From Phytophthora sp. 'mugwort' (taxonomy: Eukaryota > Oomycota > Peronosporomycetes > Peronosporales > Peronosporaceae), in NCBI GenBank assembly GCA_033558025.1, contig JAUCEF010000004.1, positions 372,001 through 436,000 of the forward strand: a stretch of DNA of 64,000 nt, given 5' to 3'. The notes below the pieces were generated by a model. The model worked only from the letters and a program-made list of their open reading frames with translations. It was not told the DNA's origin and did not search any database. Below, piece after piece: positions 54,870-64,000 of the stretch (position 1 is the stretch's first letter; every line of letters starts with the position of its first letter). A program made the position numbers and the translations under genes.

Positions 54870-56280
54870 TATTTGTGCTGCGTATTTGTTTATAATATGT
54901 AGACTGGCTAATATTGCGCGAATGCTTCGCACTAGATAGTACGTATTACATGTAATACTGATTTTCTTTCTGTCTATTATGACTGCCAACAACTAGGATA
55001 TGCGGAGAAAAGGCGGGAGGGCTGTCTTCGGCGTTGGAACGACAATATTGCCTTCGAAGTATCGCTCTCGGTACTGGTCAAGAAGGGTATTTAGGTGGCC
55101 AGTCTATTGCAGTGCGTGCATGGCTTGACGACAGAGCCGACGCTACGGCCAGTGAGCCCTGAGCCGCCAAGAATTCCAGCGTGCGCTTCTCCGCTTCGAC
55201 GCCTAGACTGTGTACTTCTGCCTTGTAGCCGGACGACGCTGGATCCTGCTTGAAGCCCGAAGGTAAGCAAAGCATCATGTACGACACTGCGTGTCTGGAC
55301 TCACCAAGGATTGGTTTACTAACGATTGAGGACTCATACATTCGTGGCACAGCGGTAAACCACTCGAACCACATCGTTGCTAGTGCCTTCGAGGCACGTT
55401 TACGCGCGTGCTTTGGCTGCCCTTGCGCTGGCGCTTCGGGATGTTATTGTCTAGTGCTGTATGCTTGTTCAATAGACCCTGTCTTCGCCTCCAGTGCTGC
55501 AATTCTTTCTCCTACGCGCGTTTGACGTAGCAGCAGCTTATCAAGCTGTTGCGACACCTTGCGCGAGTACGTCATTCTGAGTACGTCATTCCGAGTCCGG
55601 TCATTCTGAGCTTCACTTGCTGTGTCTTTGCTTTCTTCTCCAGGCGGATGGATTGCAGCGCGAAGCGAGATCGACCAGGCCAGCAGCTTCGAGCCGCGTA
55701 TGTCGAGAACGTCAAGGACTTCATGGATGCGGAGGGTGTAATGACGTCACCCTCGTTTGCCTTGTCGCTCGTCTTGAAGCAAGGGATCAGAATATGGTGC
55801 CGATCGCCACAGTTACGCTTTTCGGCCATGGTCTGAACGCAAAGGTGTATTTTTCCGGGAAATAGCGATTAACGTTTTTGTGTCGTACGAATACTTTCGT
55901 CGGTGTGGTGCAGGCATGTATCTCCGGCCTGCCCCAGCTTGGTGCAGTGGGAAACAGGCTGGTCTCTGGCTCCACAAGCACCAGCATGATGCAGCTGAGC
56001 ATAACGCCATCGCTGTCGACCAAGTGGTAGGCATATCGACACATTGTGACAGCTTCGGCATATCGACACTCCTGATGACACGAACCGTGTCCAACCAAAT
56101 GCCCAAAGGCCCTGGAGCCTTTGGCGGCAAATAGAATAGGAGTAGAAGGCTCACTTCGCTACGTACCTTCAGCAATACACTACGGCTAATCTTCCGGGAG
56201 CCTCGCCGTCTCCCTCATCGTGTCTTCAATCTTGCAGACAATACAAAGCGTTCTTTAACAGTATTCCGCTTGGGCCAAGA
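54870..56280. other. No firm gene
   Basis: Open frames near 55078-55374 (minus) and 55549-55836 (plus) without motifs. CGTCATTCTGAG/CGTCATTCCGAG is repeated near 55570-55600. Probably the decayed leader of the gypsy element that follows. Confidence 0.3.
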
Positions 56281-56282
56281 AG

Positions 56283-58165
56283 ATGTCCAAAACCAGGTTG
56301 ACCAACTCGACCGCCATCGAAGACGACCAAGAACGTGTCGGCGCCCCGACCTTCACGCCGATCCTGCCGCCGCGGCTCTCAAGTACTTCGCATGACTCGC
56401 TGGTGAAGCGCAGAGAGCGTCGCGAGTAAGAGGAATCCATTCGAAGCCGCGCCTAGTATAACACGAGCGACCTGATCGTGCCGATGAAGAACACGTTGGA
56501 CAAGGGACTGGTGCGCATGCGGTGCCTTCTCCGCTGGCGCATTTCGATTACCGACGCCCATATTCTGGCAGAGGTCGACATGATTATCGCAAGAGTCAAA
56601 CCCAATGGCGTGCCCGACATTGACGCCGAAATGCGCGAACACTTGCGCATGGACATGTCCGAAACGGATGTCAACGAATGGTGACCCAAATACTTTGAAC
56701 GGTGCCATAGTATCATCGACAATCATGGTTGGAGTCAATGCTTCACCGGATCCGACGGGAGGCAGCAGCTTTGCCGCATTCTGATCGCGTCATTAGAGCC
56801 CAAGGCGCTACTCGACGAAGTGCAGAGGGCTGTCCGCTTCCAGGCGCGCAAGGCGAAGGAAGACGAAGTCCTCCGTTACGACCTGGTGCTAAAGAAAAAG
56901 CGTTGGATCAGGAGAGATATTACCAGAGTCAACGGCATGTTAAGCGCGACTGAGGCGACGGTAACACCGAGCGTGTGCCACAGCGGAGCTCGAGTAAAAA
57001 AAACAAGTTCGCCAGCGAACCGCGTAGCGCGAGCCCACGGCCGCCTACCAAGACCGTCGAAGCGCGATCCAAGGTACCGCCCACACCTTGTCCACACTGC
57101 AGCGAAAAGCATTGGTTGTCAGAGTGCAAAGGGATCTGACGACCAGAAAGCAGATATTCGCCGCAAGTGACGGAAACAAGAAGACAGTAGCCAGGCTTAA
57201 ACGCCTGAAACGCCTGCGAGAGTGTATACCATCAGGAGAGACGGTTTGTCTGAATGGCGCTTTTCTGCGCTGACAGCGGTGCCGATCGGACGGCTATCGG
57301 ACAACACCACGTTGAGCAATAACAACAGTTGGACCCATCGGTCACGGTCCGGTTTATAGCGACCCCTATCGTGAACGTGATAGTGTGTGACATAGCGACC
57401 CCTATCGTTTATAGCGACCCCTATCGTGAACGTGATAGTGTGTGACCATGAAGTTACATGCTCGACCTCTCTTTATCTTCGCTTGCTGCTGAATACGGCT
57501 GCAGGGCCCGTTGCGCTCCATGAGCCGGTAGATTGCCGTATTACCGAAGACCTTGTGTCCGAACTCATTTTAGGGCAAGACGTCTTGAAGTCGCTTTGGA
57601 TCGACATCGAGCGACAGCTGGAACAGTTATCGGTGCCCGACGCGGACGAAGACGATGGTGGAGTTGTGCTCGAGAACGAGCTGCCTAGCTCTGACTCCCG
57701 TGCACGGATATCGACCTTCGCGAGGCATTTGAGCGACTTATGGTGATGGCCATGGCCCTAGTGAATGCTTTTCCAGGCAAGACGGATCCAAAGCTTCGGG
57801 CTATTGTCCTGAAGCACGACATATGGGGACTCTAGTTAGGTAACGACCCACCCGAGAAGGTGGAGCCACTGAAAATCCGACTCAAGGAGGGTGCTAGTGC
57901 CTTAAAAAGCAAGCCACGGCGCTACCCCCCTCCCCCCCCCCCTCCCCCGGTGCGCGTGTTACGACAAGCTGGTTGAACTCGGCTGGGTGTATGAAAACCC
58001 AAGCAGCCGTTAAGCCAGTCCAGTGATGCCAATGCGCAAGCATGGTGAAAACGTCGGCGAGTACCGTCCCACCTGTGACTATCGAATCGTGAACGACCTG
58101 ATCGAGGCGCTCGCTCGCGCTCGGGCAGCCGTAACTCGGCTAGCGGCGCGGAGAGAAGGCTGGAT
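56283..58165 (+). pseudogene. Degenerate gypsy gag-protease-RT
   Basis: Gag from 56283 (RVGAPTFTPILPPRLSS), then RVKPNGVPDIDAEMREHLRM and LRYDLVLKKKRWIRRDI, and a zinc knuckle CPHCSEKHWLSEC at about 57089. The protease region is decayed, with the tail LHEPVDCRITEDLVSELILG (ILG-like, ~57520) and IDIERQLEQL. RT start fragments follow: PLKIRLKEGASALKSKPRRY (~57870), LVELGWVYENPSSR and VGEYRPTCDYRIVNDLIEA (~58050). It breaks off at about 58165. A C-rich run at 57924-57945 disrupts the frame. Confidence 0.78.
57353..57446 (+). repeat. 39-bp direct repeat
   Basis: 57353-57391 and 57408-57446 are identical (TTTATAGCGACCCCTATCGT...). A third partial copy lies between. It falls in the decayed protease region and removes the catalytic part. 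Confidence 0.88.
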
Positions 58166-58169
58166 GAGA

Positions 58170-59585
58170 CGATCTGGTGAAGATCCATGCAGACGCGGTT
58201 AATTTCTAGAACTACAGCAGAATGTTGGGGTGATATTCTACCGGTTGTTGTGTCCACACAGTATGCTGAATGACTGGTTACGCAGCGCTCGAGCGAGTGA
58301 GCTGCCAGCTCCACACTTGGACCAGCCGTGGTACACAGTTCTGAGACAACATCGCCCGAAATCGTTTACCTTATCCAAAATCTTTTTTTCCAACCTGCAG
58401 AACACATTCTATAGTTGGGCCAGGGGCTCAATGCACTTCAGCCTGAATGTTTTTAGGATAGTATTCTAAGACATCCTGTCCACAAGTCCATACAAATATT
58501 ATTGTCTAGCGAGCGACGCAACGATTGGGTAAAACTACATGTACTCAAACATCATTGTTTTACATAAGTACTAGCTAATCAAAACCCATTAAACGCAAAA
58601 TATAATTGAGTCAATCACCAGTTCGCTGTCAATTCAGTCGTACAAAATCATCTGCAAAAGCTGCGTGTAACGAACGTTTGCAGTGTCCCAAGCCGAACAT
58701 GGTGACACACCGCAAGGTATGCGACAAAATGGCGCCTAAGACGTGCAAGGTGATCAACCGCGCGTCCTATATTCACCATAAGGACAAAATCCTAAACAAG
58801 CGTTTCTAGCAGCGGGCCTACGACCGGTTCGGCTTTTGGATCGTACGCACACAAAATATGGAACTACTTTTTAGAAAAAATCTAAGATTTGTTGCGTAGT
58901 AGCCATGTCAAGCTGGGTGACATTCCTCTGGATGTAGAGCCTAAAGAAAGTTGTTCAGCCCGGAGCCCAGATCGAGTCACATTTACGTTATGAGCCGAGG
59001 CACCTATCTCTTTTCGTTCAAAGAATGTCTCAAGATGTTGAGAGCCAGGTGCAAGAAAGCCAACGTGATGGGACCTTAATGGTATAGTGACCCTAGCTCC
59101 ACAATGCGCGGGTATATTCACAGTGCACCCTGAAACAATCCCATCTAGCCGGGACAACTCTTGAACCTCCTACGGACAAGTTTTACGGCTTCAAGTTTAA
59201 AAAAAGGCACGTGTTGTACCCATCTAGCCCTGTCACAGTTTTCGTTTACACTGTAGTTTCGTATTTATTGCCTCACATCTCCCTTTACCCTAGCCCTCCC
59301 GAGGACCGGTGGCATCGCAGTCTTGGCCTTGCTTCGCAAAGGCAATCGCTGCGCTCCTGCGAGGAGAAGACTCTAAGTTCGGCTCGCTACAGTGCTGTGC
59401 TCGCTGTAGAGCTGGGCGCTGGGCCCGCCTCCGCAAATACCGCACTGCCCTGCTTCGTGGGCACCCCGCACGGGTTTGCTGCAGCTACGCGCGCTCGCAA
59501 TCGCTCTCCTCCGTTGGTCGTTTTATGTGAGTTTCACCCCCTCTTTTTCAGATGGGCACAGGATCCACTTTCTAAAAAAATGCAG
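58170..59585. other. No firm gene
   Basis: A minus frame at 58882-59157 (GARVTIPLRSHHVGFLAPGS) has beta-rich, retroelement-protease-like text but no active triplet. A plus frame at 58606-58809 is Cys/Lys-rich without a recognised family. Confidence 0.3.
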
Positions 59586-59925
59586 TCATTCGATCAACTG
59601 AAGATCAAGTTGGATGCTGATAAAGACGGTCGTTGGCAGATGCAGCGTATGCTACCCAAATATGCCAAATTCGATAGAAACAAAACAACGGCCTAAGCAT
59701 GTTTTCGGTGCTCCAAGAACGATGCGCACGTACCGCAAACAAGTCGACAAGCATTGGTCGTCAGTTGTCATCCATGCGGCTAACTTCAAGGCCAAAAAAG
59801 AAAAAGTACAGGAATCGCGAAACGAGGAAGTCGCAAAGCTGGAAAAGGTGATTGCGGACTTCGAGTCAAGGCCTTTGTACACTTACGCAGAGTTCATGGA
59901 GCCCGAAGACCAGCGCAGAGCCTGA
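59586..59925 (+). pseudogene. Unidentified frameshifted ORF with a Cys pair
   Basis: MQSFDQLKIKLDADKDGRW in one frame continues, after a one-base shift, as CSVCYPNMPNSIETKQRPKH and a charged helix (KAKKEKVQESRNEEVAKLEK) to a TGA at 59923. The Cys-x2-Cys with a downstream His suggests a BED-like finger. Family not recognised. Confidence 0.35.
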
Positions 59926-60799
59926 GTTCATAACAGCGTTACAATGTGTTCACCCCCCACCCCCACCCCTCGACATAACACGGACGAGTTGTACGACTTC
60001 ATCGCTGTCCTTACGCTCGTGTAGGTCTGGCGTTCTCAAATTTTGTGTTCCAAAACACCAAATACATTAAATGGCACACTGTAAACCATCATGCTTTTGA
60101 CCAATCAGGAGACATGTATTTTCGGCACAGAACGCAAAACCTCCAGTTGGACCAAGGCCTGAGTGCTTGTTTGCAGTGTCTCTCTGCTCAATGCGCCGTG
60201 GCACTGACGGTGCCAGTACATAAGATGAAAACGCTCACGAGGATAATGACTTAGGGCCTAAGTACCACGCAGGATATTAAACTCACTCCGCGTTTTATGA
60301 TCCAATCAAGTCAGACAACGGGATATGTCGGATCACCGAATCCAAATTACTGTAGAGTAAGTAAATTTGCTCCCAGTTCAACTGATCGGACACCTGACCC
60401 TATAGCTTGGCATATCCCCGTTCACCAATGAGCAGAATGGACTGCCGAATTTCAGCCAATCGTGCGCGACAATGGTTGATTCCCAACAGTTTTCCAATAT
60501 TGTGGGAAGGGAGACAAGTTACCAATATTTTGGAATACAAAAGCCAAGTGGTGCAGCGGGATTATTAATATTTGCCTCGATATTCCCAACTAAATATTTG
60601 CCATTCGATTGGTGGTCTAGGCTCGACTCGAGCGCCACAGTTGAAAAGATGCAGCGCGCGGCGAGAGGACTCGACATCCCGCAAGGGACGGCAGGGCTGG
60701 AGTCAGCAGCTATGAAACGAATTCTTAGCTCTCGGTAACATGAACAAGAGTTCAATTGATAGTATTGCTAAGACGCTGTCTGTGCCTAACGCCCTTCCA

Positions 60800-62450
60800 A
60801 GTCAACTACTCGTTGCTCACTGCCTTTTCAATTTTCCTGCAAGCAAAACCGAGTGCGCCAGGAAACCCTCTCGATAAGGCAACGGCTGTGGGATATTTGT
60901 CACAAGTGCTCAATCTTTTGCGAGAGCGGTACCCGTTGCACTTGTCAGACAGCAAAGAATTGCAAAAATCCGCGAGAAGATGGCTGCTGCCATCGACGGG
61001 CGAAACTTGCTTGCTGGCGTGCAGACAGGAGAAGCTCCTGGCTGTTCGCTAAGTGACTTGCGTGTTCTGGTGCACGAGACAGCTATCAAGGGGGTTGGAT
61101 CAGGCTATAAAGTCTACATGATGCTGTTGTGCTAACTCCGTTGTGGCTACGTTTGGGCGTGCTATAGATACATTCTTCGCTCGGAAGAATCAACTGTCGA
61201 TGGCTACGTCTGGCGAGTTGTTCCTGCAAGTCGCCCGTATCAAGACATCTGTCGTCCAAGGAGTCTCAATTTTTTAGGCCGTCACACACTGGGAGGAATG
61301 CATGTTGCATGCACTGGGAATGCTATTTGTCGGAGCTTTGGAACCCTCAATCTACGTGTTTCCACTGGTGCCCATGCTGCCACGTCTGACCTGCCTGGGC
61401 AGAAAACTTACAGCCAAAATGAAGCCATTTTGTACTGGGAGAATCTTGAGGAGAAGACCGAGGCTGAGTGCGAGCCACCAACAAAGCGTGTACGGGGGAG
61501 ACCAAATGTTCCAAGTATATAAACGATGTTATAGCCGTTGTGTCAGCGCGGGTCACGTCGGCTTGCGCCCCGCTACCTCCCGCGATAACAGCCGGCCTCA
61601 CAAGCCACTCATTGCGCCGAGGATCGTCAGCGTACACGAACGCCTCGCCCCAACACGCCATACAGTGGATATCTACTCGAGGTTCATGGCTGCTTTTGAC
61701 TCTCTCACCAAGGCATTTGCGTACGTCGGACCACCACCCGTGAAGATCAGAGTGTCGGTAAAATCTTGGCTGGCTATCGCGATCTTCACTTGCCTTGCAT
61801 CACGCCGACAGTCGTAACTTTGAAATAGCTCCTCCCTGCGCTGGATTACGCGCGGCTACTATCGCTTCAACGCCAGCTCTTCAAGCATGTCAGCAGCTTC
61901 GACGGACACCACTCTCAACGTAGATGCCAAGGTCTTAGATGCAGCGTTTGCATCCCTGCTGATTCATCTGGAAGAAGTCACCGCAGCGACAACAAAGGAG
62001 CAAGCCGCCTCAGGCTTCACATCACATTACGTGTACCGATTTTACGAAGCACTCGACTCTACTAACGCCGCGCTGAGATCGCGGCTGTTCTGGAAACTGG
62101 CATCCATTGGGGCCAACAGCTACGCACCGCGTGGGAGACTGATAACTTTGCTCAGCTTGGACAGCGTAGCTTCGGCGAAGCCGGCGTCCTTGCAGCGGCT
62201 GTCACACAAATGTTGTCGGCCATCGCTGTAAATGCAGCGCACGCTGCACAAACTCGTCGAAATGCAGGAGTCGACCGCACCAACACTTGCCAACGCTGTA
62301 CCTTGCAGCGGTGCATCTATTGTTGCCAGCGCCGGATCACGCAACGATGCCGTCGTCGAGGCGCACTCGCTGGCCGACTGCTTCTACAACTGGTACACGT
62401 TGGAGCTGTGGCACACAGCAACCCAAAAGAAGCAACAATTCATCTGAGCT
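60800..62450 (+). pseudogene. Crypton-type tyrosine recombinase, degenerate
   Basis: Fragments in order: the core-binding part (LDKATAVGYLSQVLNLLRER ~60870; AAAIDGRNLLAGVQTGEAPG ~60985; SLSDLRVLVHETAIKG), the middle (SGELFLQVARIKTSVVQGVS ~61210) and the catalytic part (AITAGLTSHSLRRGSSAYTN ~61585) with the H-x-x-R pair, followed by ASPQHAIQWISTRGSWLL. The C-terminal region LTKAFAYVGPP and beyond runs to about 62450. Frameshifts and stops break it. Cryptons move by a circular DNA intermediate with this recombinase. Confidence 0.78.
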
Positions 62451-62473
62451 GATCTCAGGGCTGCATTAATATC

Positions 62474-62764
62474 ATGACAGTATCAGCAGGCCAAGACGTG
62501 GACGTACCGGCGGCACCACTGAATCGGGATGGCACGGCGTACCAAATTTGGAAGCAAGCGCTGTGGACCATGGCCGAGAGCTTGGACAAGAAGACAAATG
62601 CAGTGCTTGGTAATTTGGACGGGGAGGGGCGTTCAAAAACAGCAGGTTCGCTCCGAAAGCGCTGGAGTAAGCTGCCTACGCATCGCCCGGCGTACGATGC
62701 ACTCTGTTCAGCCTTCATCACATGCAAAGCAACGGAGCATAGCCGACCGGTGCACACCCGATAG
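62474..62764 (+). pseudogene. 96-codon frame, possible Crypton C-terminal remnant
   Basis: TAYQIWKQALWTMAESLDKK and GRSKTAGSLRKRWSKL are protein-like and directly follow the recombinase. A 251-codon minus frame covers the same span and is Cys-rich, with no motif; I regard it as the shadow. Confidence 0.35.
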
Positions 62765-62769
62765 CCACA

Positions 62770-63529
62770 ATGGAAGCAGAAAGACTTAGAGTCGTAGATT
62801 GCACAACATGACTTGCATAGACTGTTTACATGCCTATCAACACACATATGCAAACGGGTTCGAACTGCGTGCTCATAGCTCATGTATACAGTGAACAACT
62901 CCGTTACAAAACAAAGGACACAGACAGCAAACACATGTGTAAGTGGAGACCGGTAGAAGGCTACCAGACGCACGCAGGAGATGCATACAAAGTGTACATA
63001 CCACAGCGCCAGCTCTATCATCGCTGATCTCACTTGATGGCTTCTCTCAGCTGACAAAACGGGCAGCATCTCGCCTGCCCTGCCGGGTGTTGGTAGCAGC
63101 ATGCGAGACTCGTCGTGGAGGTGGCCGGTCCGTCGTCTTGAGGGGCTGAGGTCGTCCGCAGATCGGGGCGCACGACGGCACGCATGCCGCGCGGTTGTGT
63201 TCAGGAGCACGAACGGTGAGTGAGACGAAAGCGGCCCCTCCCAACAAAAACCTTGTGAGGTTTTTCCTGTCTGCCTTCGGAACCGATAATAGCTGTGTTG
63301 GGAGGCCAGGTTGGGAACCCGTCGATTACTCTGAGCTCGTTTGAGGAGTTTTTTTTTTTCGGCGTCTCTCGTTTTACTTGCTAATATTCGAACAACTCAC
63401 GGTCTTTGCCTTGATTGCGTTTCTTAAAGCTCAGCGCGGGTTGGGACGAGTCGCTAAACAGAGGACCTGGGACCTGCGATCGACCGTGGTATCCCGGGTG
63501 GGTATGACATTAAAGACATTCACAGATAT
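62770..63529. other. No firm gene
   Basis: No motif found on either strand. A T-run lies near 63348-63358. Confidence 0.3.
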
Positions 63530-63664
63530 GGTTTTGCTTCGCACTTGGTTTCTAGTATGAGCGTTTGAGAACGCTATTGGTTTTGCTTCGCACTTGGTTT
63601 CTAGTATGAGCGTTCTCAAACGTTCTCAAACGCTCATACTAGAAACCAAGTGCGAAGCAAAACC
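63530..63664. repeat. 44-bp foldback with a third copy
   Basis: 63530-63573 and 63621-63664 are perfect inverted copies. Between them, 63579-63622 is a direct copy of the first, with its last 12 bases altered (GTTCTCAAACG in place of GTTTGAGAACG). AACG/CGTT words repeat at the junctions. Confidence 0.92.
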
Positions 63665-63699
63665 AAAAAGTCATTACCCCCCCATCTGGGATAAGAAGT

Positions 63700-64000
63700 A
63701 TATATAGGGTTAGCAAGGCTGTACGCTGAAGGATTTGCCATTGTTCGTGGGGTAAGGTGGGGTAAGGTCGTAAGGATGGTGATTATAAGGACAGATGTAT
63801 GAATATATATATATATATAACGTCTAATATTGTACTGTAAAACCTGTGATACTGCCCCGTGGGGAACTACGTTTGCCTACGTGAAGCACTATTATCGACG
63901 GGGCACTATTTAAAAGGATGTGGCGTTGAATCTTGACCCCTTCGCGAAGACGAACGATTTCGCGTTTACGTCCTCGGCCTCACGGAATTCGATTCTCGTG
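63700..64000. other. AT-rich end of window
   Basis: A (TA)n tract lies at about 63809-63824 and the doublet GGGGTAAGGT near 63750-63768. No gene supported. Confidence 0.3.

Noticed and set aside
62455..63210. 251-codon minus-strand Cys-rich frame
   Set aside because: No motif or plausible start, and the opposite strand continues the Crypton remnant; judged a shadow.
1..64000. CRISPR arrays, bacterial operons, prophage
   Set aside because: Spliceosomal introns and eukaryotic transposons throughout; no regularly spaced repeats of CRISPR type.

Overview
The window looks like an oomycete (Phytophthora-type) nuclear genome. Genes are compact, with 60-90 bp GT-AG introns and very short intergenic gaps. 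They sit in a gene island at about 1.9-14.9 kb and a small one at 28-30.5 kb. The rest is a transposon-rich desert holding Ty1/copia, Ty3/gypsy chromovirus, hAT, Tc1/mariner, pogo/Tigger, PIF/Harbinger, Crypton and tRNA-derived elements, nearly all broken. No oomycete-specific marker was searched, so the assignment is inference from gene style and the transposon mix.

Layout. 0-2 kb: fragments without firm identity. 2.0-3.4 kb: a 470-aa protein of an unnamed family that reappears later. 3.7-5.7 kb: NAA20 (N-terminal acetyltransferase catalytic subunit, 4 exons), a SET-only protein and a 101-aa three-exon gene. 6.5-8.2 kb: dead hAT transposase. 8.6-11.0 kb: acylaminoacyl-peptidase (APEH). 11.1-12.9 kb: two tandem single-domain rhodanese/Cdc25-like genes with the same intron position, the first divergent from a possible 80-aa gene. 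13.3-14.9 kb: POLD2, the small subunit of DNA polymerase delta, in three exons.

15.18-27.47 kb: a copia element with a CATTA target duplication, split in its integrase by a 7.8-kb gypsy chromovirus. The chromovirus carries a long antisense ORF in its 3' region. 28.0-30.5 kb: a 622-aa conserved-looking gene with a C-terminal zinc-finger-like end, and a 72-aa ORF. 31-35 kb: a solo LTR of the same gypsy family, gag debris, a tRNA-like SINE head and an 889-bp mariner-type element with 19-bp terminal repeats.

35.7-54.3 kb: a large inverted repeat of about 2.4 kb per arm with a spacer of about 14 kb. Each arm carries the same 414-aa gene, a paralogue of the 470-aa protein. The central ~1.95 kb of the arms is identical by eye, while both arm edges are diverged, which points to gene conversion. 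The spacer holds mariner and pogo debris and a PIF/Harbinger element whose transposase is cut by a 6.25-kb LTR element that has gag and protease but no visible reverse transcriptase. 54.8 kb: a tRNA-Lys-like sequence. 55-58 kb: degenerate gypsy gag-pro-RT. 60.8-62.4 kb: a broken Crypton tyrosine recombinase. 63.5 kb: a perfect 44-bp foldback with an extra direct copy.

The cellular genes are ordinary housekeeping genes with no evident shared pathway. The least explained items are the 414/470-aa family inside converting inverted arms, the antisense ORF of the chromovirus, and the RT-less LTR element with its dense GAACG motif.
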